Assembly: GCA_946004305.1 (NCBI GenBank)
Contig: CAMFZJ010000096.1
Location: 1-5,190 of the forward strand
Length of the DNA stretch: 5,190 nt
Direction: 5' to 3'
From: an uncultured Clostridia bacterium
GTDB taxonomy: Bacteria > Bacillota > Clostridia > Oscillospirales > Acutalibacteraceae
Positions within the stretch are counted from its first letter, which is position 1, and each line of letters begins with the position of its first letter. The translations under genes and the position numbers were made by a program. Of this stretch, positions 1-5,190 are shown in pieces. The notes beneath the pieces are model-generated. The model was not told the origin of the DNA, searched no databases, and worked only from the letters and a program-made list of their open reading frames with translations.

Positions 1-39
1 TCTACGTCTCGTGGGCTCGGAGATGTGTATAAGAGACAG
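1..39 (+). other. Untrimmed Illumina Nextera (Tn5) adapter, not genomic
   Basis: Positions 6-39 match the Nextera read-2 transposase adapter. They consist of GTCTCGTGGGCTCGG (6-20) followed by the 19-bp Tn5 mosaic end AGATGTGTATAAGAGACAG (21-39). The preceding bases TCTAC (1-5) lie where the i7 index sits in this library design. In this orientation the stretch is what the reverse complement of a read running through a short insert into the adapter and index would give. It should be trimmed; the first genomic base is about position 40. It is not a transposon end in the organism, because no transposase gene or second inverted end is present. Confidence 0.97.
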
Positions 40-40
40 A

Positions 41-46
41 TATAAT
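41..46 (+). promoter_or_regulatory. Possible -10 box ahead of ruvC (weak)
   Basis: TATAAT at 41-46 is a perfect match to the sigma-A -10 consensus, about 50 bases before the ruvC start. The matching -35 region would lie at roughly 18-23, which is adapter sequence, so the promoter cannot be tested here. The genomic leader is AT-rich and such a hexamer can arise by chance. ruvC could equally be transcribed from genes further upstream that are absent from this contig. Confidence 0.2.
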
Positions 47-83
47 ACTTTGGATAATGTGGTAGTGTATATTTTGCACAAAA

Positions 84-89
84 GGGGAG
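84..89 (+). promoter_or_regulatory. Ribosome binding site that fixes the TTG start of ruvC
   Basis: GGGGAG at 84-89, within a purine run at 81-90, lies six bases before the TTG at 96-98. The spacing is ideal for a Shine-Dalgarno site. No ATG or GTG in the same frame gives a better N-terminus, and the TTG places the first catalytic Asp at residue 7, as in E. coli RuvC. Together these fix the non-ATG start. Confidence 0.8.
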
Positions 90-95
90 ATATAG

Positions 96-605
96 TTGGT
101 TGTTCTTGGTATTGACCCGGGCTATGCAATAGTAGGCTGGGGTTTGATAGAATATAAAAACAATAGCTATCGTCCTTTAAGATTCGGTGCAATAACTACT
201 GACGCTGATACCGACTTTAATCAGCGGTTAAAAATCATATATGAAGATGTTTCCGAAATAATAAGACTTTTCAAGCCGGAAACTCTTGCAATTGAAAAAT
301 TATATTTTCAGTCTAATCAGAAAACTGCAATTATGGTAGCGGAAGCCAGAGGTGTAACACTTTTGGCAGCACAGCAGGCTAATATTCCGATTTTTGAATA
401 TACACCATTGCAGGTGAAAACTGCTGTAACTGGCTACGGAAAAGCCAAAAAACCACAGGTAATGGAAATGACCCGCAGGCTTTTAAATTTGCCGGAAGTT
501 CCAAAGCCTGACGATACTGCCGATGCATTGGCAATAGCTATTTGCCATACACAGGCAAGTGGCGGAGAATTAAGACAAAAGCTTCATAAGGAGGGAATTG
601 TCTGA
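96..605 (+). CDS. ruvC: Holliday junction resolvase RuvC (crossover junction endodeoxyribonuclease)
   Basis: RuvC is the cytoplasmic dimeric nuclease that makes paired symmetric nicks in Holliday junctions to finish homologous recombination, working with RuvAB. The 169-residue product is close to the E. coli length of 173. The N-terminus VVLGIDPG carries the first metal-binding Asp at D7. The second acidic residue is E67 in AIEKLYF, and the C-terminal pair is D140 and D143 in KPDDTADALA. These four match the RNase H-fold catalytic tetrad of E. coli (D7, E66, D138, D141). The basic GYGKAKKPQV segment at 113-122 matches the conserved DNA-contacting region. Translation starts at TTG, supported by the purine-rich site at 84-89. 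The TGA stop overlaps the ruvA ATG by one base (TGATG), which implies translational coupling. All key residues are present, so the enzyme should be active. Confidence 0.97.
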   Translation: MVVLGIDPGYAIVGWGLIEYKNNSYRPLRFGAITTDADTDFNQRLKIIYEDVSEIIRLFKPETLAIEKLYFQSNQKTAIMVAEARGVTLLAAQQANIPIFEYTPLQVKTAVTGYGKAKKPQVMEMTRRLLNLPEVPKPDDTADALAIAICHTQASGGELRQKLHKEGIV

Positions 606-1204
606 TGTATTATAGCGTCAGAGGTCAGGTTATACACCTTGGACAGAATGTAGCTGTAATTGAATGTGGAGGAGTTGGCTATAAATGTCAGACTACAATC
701 AATACACAGAAAAATCTTAAACTTAATACAGAAGCTAAGCTTTTTACATACCTTAACGTAAGAGAAGATGCAATGGAGCTTTTCGGCTTTGGCACAGAAG
801 AGGAACTTTCAGCTTTCAAAACCCTGATAAGCGTAAGCGGTGTAGGTCCAAAGGTCGGTCTGGCAATTTTGTCTGTTCTTACTCCACAGCAGATTTCCCT
901 TGCAATAGCTTCAAATGACCTTAAATCAATTACAATGGCACCGGGTGTAGGCAAAAAGCTTGCTCAGAGGATAGTTTTGGAACTAAAGGATAAATTCAGT
1001 TTAAAATCTGATGGAGATATTTCCCTGCAAGGCTCTTCAGTTTCAGCAAATACTTCTGTTGGCAATGTGCCGAAAGCGATTGAAGCATTGTCTGTGCTGG
1101 GCTATAGTGCCTCAGATGTTGCACCCTTTATTTCAACTCTTGATGCAAACTTGCCTGTAGAAAAGCTTATTGGAGAAACTCTTAAGCTTATGGGTAGAAA
1201 TTGA
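605..1204 (+). CDS. ruvA: Holliday junction DNA helicase subunit RuvA (junction-binding protein)
   Basis: RuvA tetramers bind the four-way junction and load two RuvB rings on opposite arms for branch migration. The 199-residue product has the usual length (about 200) and domain order. Domain I is an OB-fold at about 1-64, with the acidic pin at E54-D55 in NVREDAMELFGFG. Domain II has two helix-hairpin-helix DNA-binding motifs: ISVSGVGPKVGLAIL at about 75-89 and MAPGVGKKLAQRIVLELKDK at about 111-130. A flexible low-complexity, Ser-rich linker at about 135-152 leads to the small C-terminal RuvB-binding domain at 153-199. AAGGAGG at 588-594, inside the end of ruvC, lies ten bases before the ATG. 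The one-base overlap with ruvC and the 29-base gap to ruvB fit a single ruvCAB transcript. Confidence 0.97.
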   Translation: MYYSVRGQVIHLGQNVAVIECGGVGYKCQTTINTQKNLKLNTEAKLFTYLNVREDAMELFGFGTEEELSAFKTLISVSGVGPKVGLAILSVLTPQQISLAIASNDLKSITMAPGVGKKLAQRIVLELKDKFSLKSDGDISLQGSSVSANTSVGNVPKAIEALSVLGYSASDVAPFISTLDANLPVEKLIGETLKLMGRN

Positions 1205-1233
1205 CAGCAAATTGTTTTATTTGAGGATAGAAT

Positions 1234-2295
1234 ATGAGTATTGAATTTTCAGATGAATTTGATTTTGAAAACCGAATAGTAGATACTTCTCAGATTCCTG
1301 AGGATAACAGCGAAACAGAGAATCCTCTCCGTCCAAAAACCTTAGATGATTACATAGGTCAGGAAACTGTAAAGGAAAATCTGAGAATTTTTATAGACGC
1401 AGCAAAGCAAAGAGGAGAAACTCTTGACCATGTTTTGCTTTACGGACCGCCGGGACTTGGAAAAACCACCCTGTCTGCAATTATTGCAAACGAGCTTGGA
1501 GTATCAGTTCGTATTACTTCCGGCCCTGCAATTGAGAAGCCGGGAGATTTAGCTTCTCTCCTAACAAATCTAAATCAGGGCGACGTACTCTTTATTGACG
1601 AAATACATAGATTGAGCAGAGCAGTAGAGGAAATTCTCTATCCGTCAATGGAGGATTTTGCTATAGATATTATTACAGGTAAGGGTCAAATGGCGGCCTC
1701 TTATCATTTGCCGTTACCAAAATTCACCCTTGTAGGTGCAACTACAAGAGCCGGTCAGCTGACTGCACCACTTCGTGACAGATTTGGTGTGGTGCTAAGA
1801 CTTGAACTGTATACTCCTGAGGAGCTTGCACTCATAGTAGAGCGTAGTGCCGGAATACTAGGCATTGATATTGAACATGACGGAGCATTGGAGATTGCCT
1901 CACGTTCACGAGGTACACCGCGAATTGCAAACAGGCTCCTAAAACGTGTCCGTGACTTTGCACAGGTTCTTTCAGACGGTGTAATAACTGTGGAAACTGC
2001 ACGGATAGCTTTGGAAAGACTTGGTATTGATGAATTGGGACTTGACCAAAATGACAGACGTATGCTTGAAGCAATAATAAAGTTTTATAACGGTGGCCCT
2101 GTAGGCTTGGAAACCCTGGCAGCGGCAATAGGCGAAGAGGCTGTTACAATTGAGGATGTGTATGAGCCTTATCTTTTACAAATTGGATTTTTAAGCAGAA
2201 CACCACGAGGCAGATGTATTACAACAGAGGCGTGCAACCATCTGGGAATGAAATTCCCCGGCGGAGCAAGCTCACAGCAATCGCTATTTGATTAG
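1234..2295 (+). CDS. ruvB: Holliday junction branch-migration ATPase RuvB
   Basis: RuvB is the hexameric AAA+ motor that pumps DNA through the RuvA-bound junction. The 353-residue product is slightly longer than E. coli RuvB (336); the Walker motifs are shifted by about nine residues, so part of the extra length is N-terminal. Visible motifs are Walker A GPPGLGKT at 71-78 (K77), Walker B LFIDE at 119-123 (D122, E123), sensor 1 GATTRAG at 168-174, the arginine-finger segment LRDRFG at 180-185 (R183 the likely finger), and the sensor 2 region RGTPRIANR at 226-234. A C-terminal winged-helix DNA-binding domain follows, with GGPVGLETLAAAIGEE at 287-302 and GFLSRTPRGR at 318-327. GAGGA at 1223-1227 supports the ATG with a six-base spacer. 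Only 29 bases separate it from ruvA, and no terminator follows before glmM. All catalytic residues are intact. Confidence 0.97.
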   Translation: MSIEFSDEFDFENRIVDTSQIPEDNSETENPLRPKTLDDYIGQETVKENLRIFIDAAKQRGETLDHVLLYGPPGLGKTTLSAIIANELGVSVRITSGPAIEKPGDLASLLTNLNQGDVLFIDEIHRLSRAVEEILYPSMEDFAIDIITGKGQMAASYHLPLPKFTLVGATTRAGQLTAPLRDRFGVVLRLELYTPEELALIVERSAGILGIDIEHDGALEIASRSRGTPRIANRLLKRVRDFAQVLSDGVITVETARIALERLGIDELGLDQNDRRMLEAIIKFYNGGPVGLETLAAAIGEEAVTIEDVYEPYLLQIGFLSRTPRGRCITTEACNHLGMKFPGGASSQQSLFD

Positions 2296-2346
2296 AGTAT
2301 CAGAAAATTATTAATCATTAGAAAAAGAATCATTGAGGAGAAAATT

Positions 2347-3696
2347 ATGGGTAGATTATTTGGTACAGACGGTGCAAGAGGTATAGCTAATACAGAGCTT
2401 ACACCTGAGCTAGCAATGAATATCGGCAGAGCCACAGCAATGGTGCTTATCAATGACAGCGTTAAGCATCCTACTTTTTTAATCGGAAAAGATACACGTC
2501 TTTCAGGTGATATGCTTGAGGGTGCTCTGATAGCAGGACTTTGTTCGGTCGGAGCAAATGTAAAGCTTCTGGGAGTAATTCCAACTCCTGCTGTAGCCTA
2601 TCTTGTAAAGAAATATAATGCTGACGCAGGTATTATGATTTCAGCCTCACACAATCCGTTTGAGTTTAACGGCATTAAGATCTTTAGTGATGAAGGATTT
2701 AAACTTCCTGATGACCTTGAAGAACAGATAGAATCAATTGTACTTGATAACAAAGTTCCTTATACAATCGCAGAAAATGAGAATGTAGGTAAGGTTGAAT
2801 ACGTAACAAATGGGGCTGATGACTATATTAATCACATTGTTGAGAACATTAGCTATGACCTTAACGGGCTTAACATAGCTCTTGATTGTTCCAACGGAGC
2901 TTCATCAGTAACTGCAAGAAAGCTTTTTACAAAACTGGGTGCAAATGTTCATATTCTGTTTGATCAGCCTGACGGTATTAACATCAATGAGGATTGCGGT
3001 TCAACACATATCGAAAAGTTGCAGGAATATGTACTGGCAAATAATCTTGACGGCGGACTTGCATTTGACGGTGACGCTGACAGATGCCTTGCTGTTGATG
3101 AAAAAGGTCATCTTGTAGACGGTGACTTTATTATTGCAATAATTGCCGCTGATTTTAAAAGTCAGGGCAAACTTAAAAAGAATGCTGTTGTAGGAACTGT
3201 AATGACTAATATGGGCTTCAACAGATTCTGTGATGAAAACGGAATGAAATTTGTATCAACAAAGGTTGGTGACAGATACGTTCTTGAAGCAATGGTAAGA
3301 GAGGGATATAACATTGGCGGTGAGCAGAGCGGACATGTAATTATGCTTGATTACTCAACAACAGGTGACGGCGAGCTTACAGGTGCAACATTAATGAGTA
3401 TGCTAAACCGCAGACAGGCTAAGCTAAGCTCAATTGCTACACTTATGGAGCGTTATCCTCAGGTTCTTATCAATATAAAGGTTTCAAACGAGGGCAAGCT
3501 TGCTTTCTATACAGATAAAAAGCTAAAAGAGGAAATCAAACGAATTTCCGACATTCTGGAGGACAGAGGACGTATCCTTGTACGAGCATCAGGCACAGAG
3601 CCTTTGGTAAGGGTAATGCTTGAGGGTGAAAATTTAGAAGAAATAACAAAGCTGGCTAATGAGGCGGCTGAGATGGTAAGGGAAAGACTTTCATAA
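2347..3696 (+). CDS. glmM: Phosphoglucosamine mutase GlmM
   Basis: GlmM converts glucosamine-6-phosphate to glucosamine-1-phosphate, the step before GlmU makes UDP-GlcNAc for peptidoglycan. The 449-residue product has the normal length of the family (about 445-450), and all four alpha-D-phosphohexomutase motifs are present. The active-site loop ISASHNPFEFNGIK has the phosphorylated serine at S101. The Mg2+-binding loop is DGDADR at 241-246. The sugar-recognition loop is GGEQSGH at 324-330. The C-terminal phosphate-binding loop is RASGTEPLVRVM at 413-424. The N-terminus GRLFGTDGARGIAN and the ASHNP form separate GlmM from phosphomannomutases and phosphoglucomutases. GAGGAG at 2335-2340 lies six bases before the ATG. 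The 51-base gap after ruvB holds no terminator, so read-through is likely. Its TAA overlaps the next ATG by one base. cdaA and cdaR, the usual upstream partners in many Firmicutes, are not adjacent here. Confidence 0.96.
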   Translation: MGRLFGTDGARGIANTELTPELAMNIGRATAMVLINDSVKHPTFLIGKDTRLSGDMLEGALIAGLCSVGANVKLLGVIPTPAVAYLVKKYNADAGIMISASHNPFEFNGIKIFSDEGFKLPDDLEEQIESIVLDNKVPYTIAENENVGKVEYVTNGADDYINHIVENISYDLNGLNIALDCSNGASSVTARKLFTKLGANVHILFDQPDGININEDCGSTHIEKLQEYVLANNLDGGLAFDGDADRCLAVDEKGHLVDGDFIIAIIAADFKSQGKLKKNAVVGTVMTNMGFNRFCDENGMKFVSTKVGDRYVLEAMVREGYNIGGEQSGHVIMLDYSTTGDGELTGATLMSMLNRRQAKLSSIATLMERYPQVLINIKVSNEGKLAFYTDKKLKEEIKRISDILEDRGRILVRASGTEPLVRVMLEGENLEEITKLANEAAEMVRERLS

Positions 3697-4559
3697 TGAG
3701 AATATCTGATAATTGGAAGGATTATGAGCTGATTGATTGTTCTGACGGAGAACGTCTGGAACGATGGGGAAACATAATACTAATCAGACCTGACCCACAG
3801 ATTATATGGAGTACAGGGAAGAATAATCCTTTGTGGAAGAATGCCCACGCTCGGTATCACCGCAGTAATAAAGGCGGTGGCTATTGGGAAATGTACAAAA
3901 AAGTCCCTGATAGCTGGAGCATTAATTTCAAAAACTTGGTGTTCAATATTAAACCAATGGGCTTTAAACACACAGGAGTGTTTCCTGAACAGGCAGTAAA
4001 TTGGGATTGGATGCAGGATAAAATATCTAAAGAAAACTGCCCACTTAACATTTTAAATCTCTTTGGATATACAGGCTGTGCAACCTTAGCCTGTATGGAC
4101 GCAGGCGCAACCGTATGCCATGTAGATGCCAGTAAGGGTATGGTAAACTGGGCAAAGGAAAACGCGGTTTCTTCAGGTTTAGCACAAAAGCCTGTAAGAT
4201 GGCTTGTAGATGATTGCGTAAAATTTGTTCAGAGAGAAATCCGCAGAGGACATAAATACGATGGAATACTTATGGACCCTCCTTCATACGGCAGAGGTCC
4301 AAACGGTGAAGTATGGAAAATTGAAGAAAAACTTTATTCTTTATTAGAATTATGTATGCAGGTTTTATCAGATGACCCGATATTCTTTATATTAAATTCA
4401 TATACAACAGGGCTGTCGCCTGCTGTAATGGAATATCTGCTGAATGTTCAGCTTAAATCAAAGCTTGGAGGAAAGGTGTCCTCTGATGAAATAGGACTGA
4501 AGGTAACAGAAACAAACCTCTGTTTGCCTTGTGGTTCAACGGTAATTTGGGAGAAATAA
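3696..4559 (+). CDS. Class I SAM-dependent methyltransferase, RlmI/RlmK-like (COG1092 type), target unknown
   Basis: This is a Rossmann-fold methyltransferase, probably acting on RNA. The N-terminus (about 10-40) has the WKDYELIDCSDGERLERWG and RPDPQIIW patterns that I associate with rRNA-methyltransferase-annotated COG1092 proteins. SAM-binding motif I is LNLFGYTGCATLA at 120-132; motif II is HVDASKG at 142-148, with D144 the likely ribose contact; an acidic motif III is at D172-D173; motif IV is DPPSYGRG at 194-201. The segment FILNSYTTG at 231-239 takes the position of motif VI and contains no cysteine. The C-terminus has CLPCG at 276-280. At 287 residues it is shorter than E. coli RlmI (396) and shows no N-terminal PUA domain. 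RlmI is an m5C enzyme and RlmK an m7G enzyme; neither function can be assigned here. The start overlaps the glmM stop by one base (TAATG), with only a weak purine site at 3678-3683, so translation is probably coupled to glmM. Confidence 0.85.
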   Translation: MRISDNWKDYELIDCSDGERLERWGNIILIRPDPQIIWSTGKNNPLWKNAHARYHRSNKGGGYWEMYKKVPDSWSINFKNLVFNIKPMGFKHTGVFPEQAVNWDWMQDKISKENCPLNILNLFGYTGCATLACMDAGATVCHVDASKGMVNWAKENAVSSGLAQKPVRWLVDDCVKFVQREIRRGHKYDGILMDPPSYGRGPNGEVWKIEEKLYSLLELCMQVLSDDPIFFILNSYTTGLSPAVMEYLLNVQLKSKLGGKVSSDEIGLKVTETNLCLPCGSTVIWEK

Positions 4560-5190
4560 ATGAGTTTTATATCCGCAGAAAATGTAAAGTTTTCTTACGA
4601 GAATGAAGATTCAAAAAAGAATATAGTACTAAATGATGTTTCAATCAAGGTGAAAAAAGGAGAATTTGTAGCATTACTGGGACATAACGGCTGTGGAAAA
4701 TCCACTATGGCAAAGCATTTTAATGCTATGCTTTTGCCTGAAAGCGGAACAGTTTTTGTTGAAGGTATGGATACAAAAGACGGTGAGCTTACATACGAGA
4801 TTCGCCGAAATGTTGGGCTTGTTCTTCAAAATCCCGACAATCAGCTTGTAGCAAGTATTGTAGAGGAAGATGTGGCTTTTGGCCCTGAAAATCTTGGAAT
4901 TGAACCGTCTGAAATTCGCAGACGAGTTGATGATGCTTTAAAAACTGTGGATATGTATGAATACCGCAATTATGCTCCCCATAAGCTTTCAGGGGGTCAA
5001 AAACAGCGAGTTGCCATTGCCGGAATTATTGCTATGGAGCCTAAATGTATTGTGTTTGACGAGCCCACAGCAATGCTTGATCCAAAGGGCAGAGATGAAG
5101 TATTAAATTCTATCAAGACACTTAATCAGCGTGGCATAACAATTATTTTAATTACCCACTATATGGATGAAGCTGTCCTTGCAGATCGTG
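4560..5190 (+). CDS. ecfA1: Energy-coupling factor transporter ATPase EcfA1 (CbiO family), 3' end beyond window
   Basis: This is the 5' part of a gene that stays open to the window edge: 210 codons are visible, against about 280 for the family, so roughly 70 are missing. The product is a cytoplasmic ABC ATPase that powers ECF uptake of vitamins or metal ions. Motifs in order are Walker A GHNGCGKST at 41-49 (K47), Q-loop LVLQNPDNQL with Q90, ABC signature LSGGQKQR at 143-150, Walker B CIVFDEP at 163-169 (D167, E168), D-loop MLDP at 173-176, and H-loop ITHYMDEA with H200. The QNPDNQ and TAMLDPKGR forms are typical of EcfA; the PTAMLDP rather than PTAGLDP form favours EcfA1 over EcfA2. The ATG directly follows the TAA of the methyltransferase gene, and GGGAG at 4549-4553 is six bases upstream. 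ecfA2 and ecfT are expected next but are not visible. Confidence 0.92.
   Translation, partial: MSFISAENVKFSYENEDSKKNIVLNDVSIKVKKGEFVALLGHNGCGKSTMAKHFNAMLLPESGTVFVEGMDTKDGELTYEIRRNVGLVLQNPDNQLVASIVEEDVAFGPENLGIEPSEIRRRVDDALKTVDMYEYRNYAPHKLSGGQKQRVAIAGIIAMEPKCIVFDEPTAMLDPKGRDEVLNSIKTLNQRGITIILITHYMDEAVLADR

Noticed and set aside
21..39. Tn5 mosaic end as a sign of a transposon insertion upstream of ruvC
   Set aside because: It is continuous with the Nextera adapter sequence on its outer side and sits at the contig end, so it is a library artefact.
66..75. TG-TATATTTT as an extended -10 before ruvC
   Set aside because: The TG directly abuts the hexamer instead of being one base away, no -35 of more than three matches fits, and it is too close to the start codon for a normal leader.
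688..954. 88-codon open frame on the - strand
   Set aside because: It lies wholly inside ruvA, which has intact motifs; it has no recognisable domain and looks like an antisense shadow.
1832..2128. 98-codon open frame on the - strand
   Set aside because: It lies wholly inside ruvB; its composition is unlike a folded protein of any family I recognise, and no neighbouring gene supports it.
2296..2346. Repeated AATCATT (2313-2319 and 2328-2334) and a TATTAAT box with a weak -35-like TTGATT at 2288-2293, as a possible glmM promoter or operator
   Set aside because: The gap is very AT-rich, the repeats are short, and the -35/-10 matches are only about four of six bases with a short spacer; this does not exceed chance.
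3858..3879. Perfect 6-bp inverted repeat CACCGC / GCGGTG with a 10-base loop
   Set aside because: It lies inside the methyltransferase coding region, has no following T-run, and is explained by the codons of the HRSNKGGG stretch; it is not a terminator.
3780..3971. 63-codon open frame on the - strand
   Set aside because: It is antisense to the methyltransferase N-terminal region, which is well supported; there are no motifs.

Overview
This is a 5.2 kb contig-edge fragment of an AT-rich bacterial chromosome. All six genes are on the + strand, tightly packed, with no terminator seen between them. The content points to a Clostridia-type Firmicute, possibly a gut Oscillospiraceae/Ruminococcaceae-like organism. 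The reasons are the low GC, strong GGAGG-type ribosome binding sites, a TTG start, a RuvC-type resolvase (Bacilli generally use RecU instead), and an ECF-transporter ATPase. The taxonomic call is inference from gene content, not from a marker comparison.

Layout. Positions 1-39 are not biological: they match the Illumina Nextera read-2 adapter and end with the 19-bp Tn5 mosaic end, so genomic sequence begins at about 40. Positions 40-95 are a short leader with a strong Shine-Dalgarno site. Then come ruvC (96-605, TTG start), ruvA (605-1204), ruvB (1234-2295), glmM (2347-3696), a class I SAM-dependent rRNA-methyltransferase-like gene (3696-4559), and the 5' part of an ecfA1-type ATPase gene (4560 to the window end, open at the edge). 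No stretch of 300 bases lacks a gene.

How the genes work together. RuvA, RuvB and RuvC form the resolvasome: RuvAB branch-migrates Holliday junctions and RuvC cuts them. GlmM makes glucosamine-1-phosphate for peptidoglycan precursors. The methyltransferase probably modifies RNA, with unknown target. EcfA1 would energise vitamin or metal uptake together with EcfA2, EcfT and S-components expected downstream. The genes look co-transcribed: ruvC/ruvA and glmM/methyltransferase overlap by one base, and the methyltransferase stop codon directly abuts the ecfA1 start. They serve different housekeeping processes and do not form one pathway.

I found no mobile element, CRISPR array, tRNA, rRNA or defence system, and nothing that supports a new biological system. 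The points most worth following up are the untrimmed adapter, the unassigned specificity of the methyltransferase, the placement of glmM after ruvCAB rather than after cdaA-cdaR, and a strong AAG-CTT codon-pair preference.
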